Positions 16,105-24,470 of a stretch of DNA of 52,924 bases are shown piece by piece. Below the pieces are notes generated by a model. It searched no databases. It saw nothing but the letters and a program-made list of their open reading frames with translations, and was not told where the DNA came from. The translations under genes and the position numbers were made by a program. Within the stretch, counting starts at the first letter, position 1. The number at the start of each line of letters is the position of its first letter. Origin of the DNA: a virus; the IMG/VR virus record IMGVR_UViG_3300002136_000057, positions 1-52,924 of that record; one strand, written 5' to 3'.

Positions 16105-16811
16105 TAGACTGGCGTAATTTAATATTTTCACCTTTAGCACTGCCCGATCCTCCCGAAGTTGATATGGATGAATTTATTTCATGGCATGCTGATCAAAAAG
16201 CATTTATGCTACAGCACAATCAAAACAAGGTCAACAGTACAAACATATACGGTGGGTATTGCTGGCACATCAGTTGGGCAATTTGGTGGAATACTTATAA
16301 TTTAGATAATCCATGGATATGTGACTTTGACAAAAGACTTCCTGAACTTACTGAATATATTAAGTTATTTCCATTTAAAAAAATAAAAAGCATTAGTTTT
16401 CTTAATCAAATAGGCGGTGCTACAGTTGAGCCGCACAGCGACCCTGACAGCATGTGGGGTATGCGATTTTATCTAAAAAATAAAACCAAGGATGCGTTGT
16501 ACTTTAGTAGAATGAAAGAACCTAATAATTTTAGAATTGCTACTATGGAGGACGAAAACGGCAATGCATTAATCCAAAGGAAAAATCATTTAGAGTTTTG
16601 CAGAGATGAAAAAATATATGCACAATTTCCTAAAGATAAATGTGCATGGATGCTTAACAGTCATCGAGCTTGGCACGGACTTGATAAGAATACTTCACCT
16701 ACAGGTAGCAGAATTACCTGCGCAATCATAGGCGAGTACGATGAAGAAAAGTTATTTAATTTACTAGAAAATAGTACGCAACAGCACAGCAAATATCAGA
16801 TTTGGTTTTAA
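16101..16811 (+). CDS. Fe(II)/2-oxoglutarate oxygenase-like protein
   Basis: The 236-residue protein has H112-S-D114 (EPHSDPDS), distal H192 (RAWHGLDK) and R204. The N-terminal segment is tryptophan-rich. It shares layout with the next protein (an N-terminal PLxLPxxxxD segment, EFISWHADQK versus EFIKWHEEKR), so the two arose by duplication. The ATG overlaps the upstream stop as ATGA. Substrate unknown. Confidence 0.75.
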   Translation: MIDWRNLIFSPLALPDPPEVDMDEFISWHADQKAFMLQHNQNKVNSTNIYGGYCWHISWAIWWNTYNLDNPWICDFDKRLPELTEYIKLFPFKKIKSISFLNQIGGATVEPHSDPDSMWGMRFYLKNKTKDALYFSRMKEPNNFRIATMEDENGNALIQRKNHLEFCRDEKIYAQFPKDKCAWMLNSHRAWHGLDKNTSPTGSRITCAIIGEYDEEKLFNLLENSTQQHSKYQIWF

Positions 16812-16812
16812 C

Positions 16813-17427
16813 ATGACAGTATTATACACACCTTTAGATTTACCTGCACTAGACTTTAATAGAGAAGAATTTATAAAGTGGCATGAAGAGAAGCGTCATA
16901 GGAATAGAGGTAATATTAATTACGATAAAAAAGACTTTATTGCCCCGTGGCTAGTTAGCTTTGCATATCATGTTGACTACGGCTGGTGCAATAGATTTTT
17001 AAAAGTTATTCCTAATTTTCAAGACATACTGTACACCTACCTACCATATACAGATATTACATATGTTAACTTTTTAGAACAAAAAATTCCGTGTCAGTTA
17101 CATCAAGATGTAGGGTCTCGTCCGGACGAAGAAGATGAGCCTGGCGCTTATAAAGCGTTTATGGTATATGATGCGCCGCTGATGTATTTTCAAGAAGGTA
17201 AAACTAAAGATACAATCAAAGAAGATAAGTTATACATTGATCATCCTAATAATTTAACAAAATGGTTTGCAATTAATAACCACGATGCATACCATGCTGC
17301 TGATTTGCCTCAAGAAGGACAACGTAAGATTATTATGACAATACTTGGTAAATTAGATAAAACAAAACATAAAGAAATACTATCTCGTAGTTTAGAAAAG
17401 TATAAAGACTATCTAATTACAGTTTGA
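16813..17427 (+). CDS. Fe(II)/2-oxoglutarate oxygenase-like protein
   Basis: The 204-residue protein has H97-Q-D99 (LHQDVG), distal H161 in DAYHAADLP and R171. The N-terminal part matches that of the preceding protein (TPLDLPALDFNREEFIKWH). It begins one base after that gene. It ends in a 19-base convergent overlap with the B12-type radical SAM gene. Substrate unknown. Confidence 0.72.
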   Translation: MTVLYTPLDLPALDFNREEFIKWHEEKRHRNRGNINYDKKDFIAPWLVSFAYHVDYGWCNRFLKVIPNFQDILYTYLPYTDITYVNFLEQKIPCQLHQDVGSRPDEEDEPGAYKAFMVYDAPLMYFQEGKTKDTIKEDKLYIDHPNNLTKWFAINNHDAYHAADLPQEGQRKIIMTILGKLDKTKHKEILSRSLEKYKDYLITV

Positions 17428-18878
17428 ATATAACTATCAATTATTTTCTTTTTATTATCTTTTAACATCTGTGCAGGCAACATATTACGCATACCGTTAT
17501 GATCTGCATAGTGCTTATCTAAGTCTAATCCTAAGCTAGTAACGCCGCCACAACTCCATCCAGCAACTTTCTGATATTCGTTGTCCATATTACGTAAATC
17601 TTCAGCAATTTTTCCTGCTTTAATTGCATTCATATGATCATTTTTCCAGACCGTCATCCAAGCATTTGTTTTGCCAGCTAATGTAGTTTTAAGCAATCGT
17701 TGCTGATGATGAACTTTATATCCAAATTTTTCAGGATTTCTATCGATTGGCGAATGATATTCGTGATGTTCTTTTGAATGTATAAGCAACGGATACCAGT
17801 ACCATAAGTCAATATTAGGATCTGCAACTACACGTTCTCTACTTGCTCTAATATTTTCTTCGCTTTGGTGCGGCAACCCTACAATAAGATTAATTTGAAC
17901 TTTAACTTGTTCTTGACTCTTTTGTTTCATAGAAGCAATAGCATCAAGAACTTTATCAATGTCTGCACCTTTTTGGATTGCCTGTCTAGTTTCTTTATTA
18001 TAACTTTCTACACCAAAACTTGCACCACGAAGACCTGACTCAATTAGTAAATCAATTTGATCAGGCCATCTTACTAATAATTCAGGTTTAATGTAAGTAT
18101 CAAATTTAATTTTAAACGGTAAACTTGTAATAACTTCGTGCATTAATTCTAATTTAACCATACTATCGTTGTAGGTGTCATCCATAAACCAATAATTAGT
18201 TGTTCCAAATTGTTCATAGTTACGCATAAACTCTGCGTACATGTCTTCTTTGGCACGAATATAATCAAATTTGCTTTTATTGTTTAATGGAAAGTTACAA
18301 AACGCACAATTAAAAATACAACCCCTTGCAATTTCCATAGGTAAACTTTGCTGTGCAGTAATGCCGTCTTCAGGTTTCCATATTACTGGAATATTATTAA
18401 TGTCTTTTTTGTCATACGAATGATTACTGTCGACGATTTTTTTGCCTTTGTAATCTTTAAAGATTAAATTAGTATCCTTACCTGCAAGATAATTTGTAAT
18501 TGCAACTGTTGCATCGTCTGCGTATCCAGTGACAAATATATCAGCAAAGTCTAAAAATTCAACCATTCCTTTGGCACCGCCTATAACAAATGGAACATTA
18601 AAGCGGTTTCTCAAATTAGTGTAAAACTTAGTGTTATCTTGCAATAGCTCACTAGTGTTAAAAAATGTAGTACTAAATCCTACCCAAAGCGTTTCTTTGC
18701 TTACATACTTTTCAAATGCAAGTTCGATATCTTCTTCTGTTAAACTTTGAAAATAGTCAATAACTTTTACTGAATACCCTTGCTGTTCTAGTTCTGTTCT
18801 AATGCGATAAGCACCAATAGACCTAAAATAAGTAGTTTCGCCTAGATCAATACCTGTAAATATTACTGCGTGATACAT
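17409..18878 (-). CDS. Radical SAM enzyme of the B12-binding-domain class
   Basis: The 489-residue protein has an N-terminal Rossmann-like region (about 1-140: GIDLGETTYFRSIGAYRI, VGFSTTFFN, FVIGGAKG, DIFVTGYADD) of the cobalamin-binding type, and a radical SAM barrel with C187-x3-C191-x2-C194 (CIFNCAFC). A typical DxHxxG cobalamin motif is not seen, so B12 binding is uncertain. A C-terminal extension (about 390-489) holds a lone cysteine in WSCGG. Such enzymes often methylate or rearrange unactivated carbons. It overlaps the upstream aspartyl-hydroxylase-like gene by 16 bases. Confidence 0.85.
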   Translation of the reverse strand: MYHAVIFTGIDLGETTYFRSIGAYRIRTELEQQGYSVKVIDYFQSLTEEDIELAFEKYVSKETLWVGFSTTFFNTSELLQDNTKFYTNLRNRFNVPFVIGGAKGMVEFLDFADIFVTGYADDATVAITNYLAGKDTNLIFKDYKGKKIVDSNHSYDKKDINNIPVIWKPEDGITAQQSLPMEIARGCIFNCAFCNFPLNNKSKFDYIRAKEDMYAEFMRNYEQFGTTNYWFMDDTYNDSMVKLELMHEVITSLPFKIKFDTYIKPELLVRWPDQIDLLIESGLRGASFGVESYNKETRQAIQKGADIDKVLDAIASMKQKSQEQVKVQINLIVGLPHQSEENIRASRERVVADPNIDLWYWYPLLIHSKEHHEYHSPIDRNPEKFGYKVHHQQRLLKTTLAGKTNAWMTVWKNDHMNAIKAGKIAEDLRNMDNEYQKVAGWSCGGVTSLGLDLDKHYADHNGMRNMLPAQMLKDNKKKIIDSYIQTVIR

Positions 18879-19447
18879 TTAAAATTCTCTGTTATACCAA
18901 CTGTGTCAGTTACGTCCATTACTATGTGATACCTGTTTTCATTTGAGTCATTTACATATTGATGTTTAATATTTGCCCAAAACATATATACACTACCGTC
19001 TGCGGCCATATGAATACGAGATTGTTCAACACCAGTCTCACTATATAGTATATGACAACAATGCTTATTTGTCAAGAGGGGAATGTGCAATCTAGCTTTA
19101 AATTTATTAGCAGGATAATCTCGATGTATACTACTTTTGCTGTGCGGTGGCAAATTGTTTATTCGTACCTTAACAGGATGTAGTCCTTTGTTCTTAATAT
19201 CTTCTAACACTTCCTTCATATAACCAACACATAATTCTGTAGGAACATTATACTCATGCGGTGGCTTTACAGTTTCATTGGATTTTCGCCAACCGTCTTG
19301 CCAGTTGCCGTTGCTACTAGTAACACTCCATCCACCAAAGCCGGGCGCTATAGGACATATTGGATCGCCAATAGGTATTACAATATCTTTAAAATATGAG
19401 TGTAATTTATTAATATCATAAGTGAATGAAAGTCTTTCAAAGACCAT
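18863..19447 (-). CDS. Aspartyl/asparaginyl beta-hydroxylase-like protein
   Basis: The 194-residue protein has the pattern of the AspH domain: H108-R-D110 in SSIHRDYP, LHIPL at 120-124, H162 in IKHQYVNDS and R172 with the H-I-V-M-D strand after it. Human AspH lacks the acidic ligand, whereas here D110 is present. The family hydroxylates Asp/Asn residues in proteins or free amino acids. It sits four bases downstream of the desaturase gene on the same strand. Substrate unknown. Confidence 0.78.
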   Translation of the reverse strand: MVFERLSFTYDINKLHSYFKDIVIPIGDPICPIAPGFGGWSVTSSNGNWQDGWRKSNETVKPPHEYNVPTELCVGYMKEVLEDIKNKGLHPVKVRINNLPPHSKSSIHRDYPANKFKARLHIPLLTNKHCCHILYSETGVEQSRIHMAADGSVYMFWANIKHQYVNDSNENRYHIVMDVTDTVGITENFKCITQ

Positions 19448-19451
19448 TTGC

Positions 19452-20204
19452 TTATGCCTTAACTAGCTTTATTACCCACGCACTTGGGTCTAGTTCCCAC
19501 CACTTGTGTTGAAAGTTCCACTGTCCAGGTTTAGCATGATGATTGTTGTGCCAACCTTCGCCCCATGTAATTGCTGCTAACCACCATGTGTTGCGACTAT
19601 CTTCTTTTGTTACGTAGTTACGATAACCCCACATATGGTTGCCGTAATTGCTTAGTACACTTGCCCATATTTGTATTCCCATAGGAATAATTCCGCCAAA
19701 TATTAGCACATTAACTCCGCCTAATACAAACAATGCTCCACACCATATTAATAATATCAAGTAATAATAGTTGTGCAACACCAAATGGAACTTGTCTGTA
19801 ATTAATCTACGCACTGCCCATTTGTTCATTTCAAAATCGTATTTGGGTATTAGTACATTCCATAGTCCTAAGTGAGGACCGTGCGGATCACCGTCTTTAT
19901 CGCTGTGTTTATGATGTTGATTGTGTACTGCAACCCATCCAATACTGCTTCCAGTGCCGCCGATTGCTCCAAAAAAAGTAAACAAATACTCCATCCACTT
20001 ATAACGAAACTTAAAACTGTTGTGCGTTAAATATCTATGGAATGTAATTGTAATTCCTAAACAACCTGTTAAGAAATATACAGCCAAACTAAGTAACCAC
20101 CATTCTGCAGATGGCGCAAAAAATACCATATAAACAATCATTGCTGTTGCAATTGCTTGAATGTATGGAAAGTATGATGTATTTGCTCTAAATATATCCT
20201 TCAT
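19452..20204 (-). CDS. Membrane fatty-acid desaturase (third copy)
   Basis: The 250-residue protein has HRYLTH at 56-61, HNQHH at 94-98 and HNNHH at 219-223 in GEGWHNNHH, a classic delta-9 type acyl desaturase set. Hydrophobic segments lie near 10-30, 35-55, 72-92 and 145-190. It is the closest of the three to cyanobacterial/bacterial delta-9 desaturases. It begins a minus-strand operon with the AspH-like and B12-type radical SAM genes, under ATAAATA motifs, one of which ends five bases before the ATG. Confidence 0.92.
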   Translation of the reverse strand: MKDIFRANTSYFPYIQAIATAMIVYMVFFAPSAEWWLLSLAVYFLTGCLGITITFHRYLTHNSFKFRYKWMEYLFTFFGAIGGTGSSIGWVAVHNQHHKHSDKDGDPHGPHLGLWNVLIPKYDFEMNKWAVRRLITDKFHLVLHNYYYLILLIWCGALFVLGGVNVLIFGGIIPMGIQIWASVLSNYGNHMWGYRNYVTKEDSRNTWWLAAITWGEGWHNNHHAKPGQWNFQHKWWELDPSAWVIKLVKA

Positions 20205-20209
20205 AATAT

Positions 20210-20217
20210 TATTTATC
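20210..20217 (-). promoter_or_regulatory. Late promoter motif five bases before the desaturase ATG
   Basis: Minus-strand GATAAATA (20217 to 20210) followed by ATATT and the ATG at 20204. The spacing predicts transcription starting at the start codon. The 16-base string from this motif to the ATG is repeated exactly in front of the divergent gene. Confidence 0.5.
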
Positions 20218-20262
20218 GCTTAGTTAGATACGTTTAACAAATTGTGAAGTTTGCACTAATAT

Positions 20263-20270
20263 TATTTATA
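20263..20270 (-). promoter_or_regulatory. Consensus T4 late promoter motif (TATAAATA)
   Basis: Minus-strand TATAAATA (20270 to 20263), a perfect late-promoter core, lies about 60 bases upstream of the desaturase start and would give a leader of normal length. Confidence 0.55.
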
Positions 20271-20285
20271 TGCGTAGTTAACCAT

Positions 20286-20293
20286 GATAAATA
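20286..20293 (+). promoter_or_regulatory. Late promoter motif five bases before an ATG
   Basis: GATAAATA at 20286-20293, then ATATT, then ATG at 20299. This favours the ATG at 20299 over the ATG at 20284, which would lie upstream of the motif. Confidence 0.5.
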
Positions 20294-20298
20294 ATATT

Positions 20299-20964
20299 AT
20301 GTTAGAAATATTGCAAAAAATTCCTCATTTAGATTTAGGTATTACATATGATCCTAAGAAAATGTTAGAAGAAGTCAAAAACTTTGACTATGCAAATTAT
20401 CAAACATCGTATGCTCAAACAAAAGAATTATATGAAAAAAATTGGAGCGGTGCAAGTTTAGTTAGCATTGACGGAAGCGTATTTGGAGATATGAGCGAAC
20501 TCAAAGAATATCCTAATACGATGCCTAAAGAAACTGAACTAGCAAAACACTGTCCTTATTTAATGCAAATTTTGCACGACATCGGTAGCAGCAATGAACG
20601 TAGTAGAATTATGCGGATTGCTCCAAAGGGAAAATTAGATTGGCATAGTCATGTGCTACATCACAAACAAAACCCAAAAAGATTAGTAGTACAAATACCA
20701 ATTGTTGTTCCTGAAGGATTTACATATAGCGTAATGCATGCTAAAGATTTATCATCATTTAAAAAAGGGCAAGCATTCCGCACATATGATAAAGAATACG
20801 AAGAAGGAAAGGTATATGTGTTTAATAGTTTCCATCCTCACAATGTATTCAATCCAAGTAACAATTATAGAATTGCATTAATGACATACATGCATATTGA
20901 TAATACAGTAAGTAAACAGATTTTAGAAGAAGCAATTAAAAAATACAAAGGGCCGTTAATATGA
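20299..20964 (+). CDS. Aspartyl/asparaginyl beta-hydroxylase-like protein
   Basis: An in-frame ATG at 20284 exists, but a late promoter motif covers 20286-20293, so I prefer 20299 (221 residues). Numbered from 20299, the protein has H116-S-H118 in DWHSHVL and a distal H181 in HPHNVFNPSNNYR with R191, the AspH-like pattern H-N-V-x-N-x-S. The acidic ligand position is histidine, as AspH enzymes can use a two-histidine site. The substrate is unknown. It overlaps the SGNH-like gene by four bases. Confidence 0.7.
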   Translation: MLEILQKIPHLDLGITYDPKKMLEEVKNFDYANYQTSYAQTKELYEKNWSGASLVSIDGSVFGDMSELKEYPNTMPKETELAKHCPYLMQILHDIGSSNERSRIMRIAPKGKLDWHSHVLHHKQNPKRLVVQIPIVVPEGFTYSVMHAKDLSSFKKGQAFRTYDKEYEEGKVYVFNSFHPHNVFNPSNNYRIALMTYMHIDNTVSKQILEEAIKKYKGPLI

Positions 20965-21563
20965 ATATTATTTGTCTCGGTTGTAGTTTTACTGCCGGAA
21001 TGCCTGAAAACAACTATTATAGTTGGCCTGAAAAATTATCGTATATTCGACCAAATGATAATGTTTACAATTTAAGTTTAGGCGGATCTAATATTCTTTT
21101 TAGCCTTTATCTGTTACAAGAAATTAAAAAGAAAGTTACTGCCGATTGTATTATATTCCAAATTACAAATCCTTATAGATATACAGGTATAAAAAATTTT
21201 AATTTTGATGATGCAGTTCTAACAAAAAAACAAAATTATACGAGACTAGACCCAGAAGTTAGAATGAAGCAAAATGTTCTTACAATTACTCCTAGTACAA
21301 CAAAATTTCAGTGGACTTCGAATAGAGAAAAAGTTAAATTTAGTCAAGAGTATTATCGAAATTATAGCCGAGAATTAGGCGATATAGAGCACAATATATA
21401 TAGAAAACATATTAAAGAAAATTCAAATTTTTGTTTTAATTATGCTGAAATAATAGAAGAAGCAAAATCTAAAACTATTGACAGTGGTGGACATTTTAGT
21501 TGCAAAGGACATGATTTAATAGCAAATTGGATAAATGGAATAATTAATGAAAAAATATTATAA
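20961..21563 (+). CDS. SGNH-hydrolase-like protein
   Basis: The 200-residue protein begins with strand MNIICLGCSFTAG, in which the serine of GCSFTAG would be the nucleophile, then LSLGGSN as block II, and ends with a DSGGHFS segment where D and H would complete the catalytic set. This is the GDSL/SGNH esterase layout. There is no signal peptide, so it probably acts in the host cytoplasm, for example on an acyl or acetyl ester. It overlaps genes on both sides (4 and 17 bases). Confidence 0.7.
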   Translation: MNIICLGCSFTAGMPENNYYSWPEKLSYIRPNDNVYNLSLGGSNILFSLYLLQEIKKKVTADCIIFQITNPYRYTGIKNFNFDDAVLTKKQNYTRLDPEVRMKQNVLTITPSTTKFQWTSNREKVKFSQEYYRNYSRELGDIEHNIYRKHIKENSNFCFNYAEIIEEAKSKTIDSGGHFSCKGHDLIANWINGIINEKIL

Positions 21564-22155
21564 GACTTATCCGCAATTTGAAGATTTTTCTAAAATAATT
21601 TCAAATATTAATTTAGAAGATGATGACGATTATTTAGATAACAATCGCAACGATATTTACGATCGATTACGTTTACCGATTCGAATGTTCAAGGGCGATA
21701 AAAGAAAATATGTAGACAGCCTAATAAAAGAATATTTCGGTTTGGAAGATTTTGTTTTTAGTGTTATATCTAGCGAAGGTGCAAGTCGTATCCACACAGA
21801 CACATATTACAAAAAAGAATCACACTTACAACGGTATTGTAATTTTGCATTTCCTATAAGCGGCGATTTTAATTCAAGACTTACATACTGGCCGAATTTG
21901 TCTAAATTAGATTCTCTAGATGTTTTTAAAAATTCATTCCTTAAAGATGAAAATTTACAAAATTATATCGATAGTAACAAATGGCACTGTTCCATTCTAC
22001 ATAAACAATATCAACCAGTTTTGTTAAACACTAGTATTCCGCATGCTGTACTCGGAAACGGCAAATCACTATTTGCATATATTACGCTTATAGGAAAATC
22101 TTACGAAGATTGTGCAGCGTTGTATGATAATATATCTAATTCAGCAACTATCTGA
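21547..22155 (+). CDS. Fe(II)/2-oxoglutarate oxygenase-like protein
   Basis: The 202-residue protein has H83-T-D85 (RIHTDTYY) and distal H166 (TSIPHAVL), with lysine K173 where arginine usually binds 2-oxoglutarate. An FPISGDFNSRL segment between resembles the 6155 and 13574 proteins. It overlaps the SGNH-like gene by 17 bases. Its 3' end overlaps the convergent GNAT-like gene by 55 bases, an unusually long overlap. Substrate unknown. Confidence 0.7.
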   Translation: MKKYYKTYPQFEDFSKIISNINLEDDDDYLDNNRNDIYDRLRLPIRMFKGDKRKYVDSLIKEYFGLEDFVFSVISSEGASRIHTDTYYKKESHLQRYCNFAFPISGDFNSRLTYWPNLSKLDSLDVFKNSFLKDENLQNYIDSNKWHCSILHKQYQPVLLNTSIPHAVLGNGKSLFAYITLIGKSYEDCAALYDNISNSATI

Positions 22156-22676
22156 TTAGTATATTGTATTTCTTTAGGCTCAGAGTACCATTTTAAATTT
22201 TGGTAAACAGCCCTTGGACCGCCAAATGTGCTTGCACGGCCTTCGCTCATACGCTTTAAAAAATTTACAAGCCGATGATTATATTCATTAAATGTCAGCC
22301 AAACACAGTTATACCCTAACTGTTCTGCCCATTTAATTTGTTGTGGAAATATGTGCCGAGCTTGACACCAATTGCCGCCGCCTCTATAATCAGGATGTGT
22401 AAATGCTCGAACACCGATAATAGGAACATCATTGTATACATATGCTCCACTCATTGCAATCGGTTTATCATTTATAGAAACTATATTAAACAGTTCAAAC
22501 CGTTTTTTACAATATAATAAATTTAATAATGTATGAGGCTTATTTTGCCAATCACTTACATCGTAGTTTTCATACGCAGGCTCTTGTAAATAATATGCAT
22601 CTTCACACAATTTAATTAATTTTGTATGTTGTTCATCTGTTATATTATCAGCAGTAAATGAATCAATATTAAGCAT
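22101..22676 (-). CDS. GNAT-like acetyltransferase
   Basis: The 191-residue protein shows GNAT features: a central strand GVRAFTHPDYRGGGNW where R-G-G-G resembles the acetyl-CoA pyrophosphate loop, followed by a helix and the strand CVWLTFNEYNHRLVNFLKR, typical of the motif B region. It would acetylate an amine of unknown identity. It is the last gene of the long minus-strand block and overlaps the upstream gene by 8 bases. Confidence 0.7.
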   Translation of the reverse strand: MLNIDSFTADNITDEQHTKLIKLCEDAYYLQEPAYENYDVSDWQNKPHTLLNLLYCKKRFELFNIVSINDKPIAMSGAYVYNDVPIIGVRAFTHPDYRGGGNWCQARHIFPQQIKWAEQLGYNCVWLTFNEYNHRLVNFLKRMSEGRASTFGGPRAVYQNLKWYSEPKEIQYTNQIVAELDILSYNAAQSS

Positions 22677-23241
22677 ACTGTTTCATATCCTCGTACGTGA
22701 CTGGTTGTTTTCCCCTTATATGCACTGTATATCTAAAATCAGCAACAGTTTCTTTCCACCTATAATGCCATTGTTCGTCAGTAGGGACCATAAATGCTTG
22801 TCCTTTTGGTACCAATTTATGATATTCGTCATTTACAGTATCATATGCTTCTAAAGGAGATTCAATAAAGCCGCCCTGTATAGGCACTATTATATCATAT
22901 GTGTGATTAATATCTGATATTGCTTTATGTTGCATTAACGGACGCCAATCACTTTGATACCCATTTCTACTACGCTTAATATTAAGTGTATACCATAGGT
23001 TCTTTGAGCCTATTGTAAGACCTTGTGTCAATTCTTTTATAGCGTCGCACTGTAATAAATCATAATCACTTTGCAATAATGTCCAGAAACACCACGAATC
23101 TTTTCTGTTAGGATTTATTTCTTTAGTAGTATACTCTTGGACACCTTGGCCTCGCCAATATTCTTCAGGCACAGACTCAATAAACTCTTTGATAGATTCT
23201 GCTTGTATTTTAATTTTAGGAAAATAATAAAACGGATACAT
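22669..23241 (-). CDS. Cupin/oxygenase-like protein, iron site unclear
   Basis: A longer frame begins at 23316, but I choose ATG 23241 because it overlaps the upstream stop as TAATG, a coupling arrangement. The 190-residue protein has a beta-rich second half (YDIIVPIQGGFIES, GQAFMVPTDEQWHYRW, FRYTVHIRG) that fits a double-stranded beta helix and resembles neighbouring oxygenases; a distal histidine (QWHYRW) and arginine are present, but the H-x-D motif is not visible. It may be a diverged or inactive oxygenase. Confidence 0.6.
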   Translation of the reverse strand: MYPFYYFPKIKIQAESIKEFIESVPEEYWRGQGVQEYTTKEINPNRKDSWCFWTLLQSDYDLLQCDAIKELTQGLTIGSKNLWYTLNIKRSRNGYQSDWRPLMQHKAISDINHTYDIIVPIQGGFIESPLEAYDTVNDEYHKLVPKGQAFMVPTDEQWHYRWKETVADFRYTVHIRGKQPVTYEDMKQYA

Positions 23242-23735
23242 TAAAATGCTCCTACAGAAATTAATTTTTGAAACGTGTGAGGATATTTGCATTGTAGAAT
23301 AAAAGCACTTCTCCATCTATCTGTATTATTTTCATAACCATGCATAACACTACAATCAAACGCTGTAGGATAGTCTATAAGAACACTGTCTACTTTTTCT
23401 CTATCTATGTAAAAGTCCAAAGGAGTATTATAGTTATCTAAAGGAAATAGAATATTTACAGTCCTTCTAATAGTTCCTGCTGCACTATCTTCGTGTGCTC
23501 CTACTACGCTGTGTGCTTCGGTCCTTATAAAACTACACGAATAAAAAATCTTAGGCATAACAAATTGGTCTAATATATTTTTTATTAAAGGATTGTCCAT
23601 GTTGAAAGCCGAATGCACTTGCTGTGGTACTTTTCTACCTAATTCTGCATAACCATCTGAGTAATTTAGACTGTTTGCAACATCTAATAAATCTTGTCTT
23701 GCATAATTTATATTTTCTAATTTTTTATAAATCAT
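23241..23735 (-). CDS. Small Fe(II)/2-oxoglutarate oxygenase-like protein
   Basis: The 164-residue protein has H81-E-D83 (GAHEDSAA), distal H132 (SVMHGYENN) and R140/R142, with NILFPLDNY between. It is short but has a complete core. It overlaps the upstream gene by a base and the downstream gene through TAATG. Substrate unknown. Confidence 0.72.
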   Translation of the reverse strand: MIYKKLENINYARQDLLDVANSLNYSDGYAELGRKVPQQVHSAFNMDNPLIKNILDQFVMPKIFYSCSFIRTEAHSVVGAHEDSAAGTIRRTVNILFPLDNYNTPLDFYIDREKVDSVLIDYPTAFDCSVMHGYENNTDRWRSAFILQCKYPHTFQKLISVGAF

Positions 23736-24469
23736 TAACTTTCCCCAGCGTCTAACACATCTAATATGCGTAATACATTATCGTAAGTCTTTGGAATATT
23801 CATTACCAAATGTATACTATCTTGTGTATAACTATGTGTACGATGTGTTTTACGTGTATCAATGTAATATGCACGGCCTTCGTCTATTTGTCTAATACGA
23901 TGATCATGTTCCCATTCATACGCTGTATGATTTGTATTTGTTAAAAATATAACTATTCTAAATGTTCTTCTTTGCAGTAATATACCGTCTCGATGTTTCG
24001 GAAACCATGCTCCTGTGTTTAGTTTAACTAAACTACAACGACCTAACTTAGGAAAATAGTCCACAATATGCTGTAAACTAGGAAGATCTTTGTACAATTG
24101 TGTAGGAGTATCAAAGTCAAGTTCAGACAATGCGCGACCTGTTCGTCTCATTGCTTCAGGCATGCTTAAACTATCTGTGGGGGTATCGCCAGGAAGCCCC
24201 ACTAAATTTAAACCTTGTCTATCATTTAGCAATCCTTCTCTATGCAGATAGGGTATCCACATATTGTCATACTGTTTAATTTCTTTCCTAAATTCATTTA
24301 GGTCAACTTTAAACTTTAGCGGAACGAAATCACCAATAGCATCTAGCTGCAATTCGCATGCAATGTCCATAATTTTAGGGTTAGTAATAACTCCATCATT
24401 ATATAATTGAGTATAGTTTACTTTTAGTTTTGCTTGCTCTTCAGCAGTAACAATATGACTATTATCCAT
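23735..24469 (-). CDS. Aspartyl/asparaginyl beta-hydroxylase-like protein
   Basis: The 244-residue protein has H159-R-D161 (FPKHRDG), a strand RIVIFLTNTN, and THRTHSYTQDSIHLVMNI near 208-225 in which H212 would be the distal ligand. The layout follows the AspH family. The N-terminal 120 residues are helical and not recognised. An SD-like GGAG precedes the ATG. It is in the middle of a run of four oxygenase-like genes. Confidence 0.72.
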   Translation of the reverse strand: MDNSHIVTAEEQAKLKVNYTQLYNDGVITNPKIMDIACELQLDAIGDFVPLKFKVDLNEFRKEIKQYDNMWIPYLHREGLLNDRQGLNLVGLPGDTPTDSLSMPEAMRRTGRALSELDFDTPTQLYKDLPSLQHIVDYFPKLGRCSLVKLNTGAWFPKHRDGILLQRRTFRIVIFLTNTNHTAYEWEHDHRIRQIDEGRAYYIDTRKTHRTHSYTQDSIHLVMNIPKTYDNVLRILDVLDAGES

Positions 24470-24470
24470 T

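Noticed and set aside
17409-18878. Confident cobalamin-dependent methylase call
   Set aside because: No DxHxxG motif is visible, so only the domain class is claimed.
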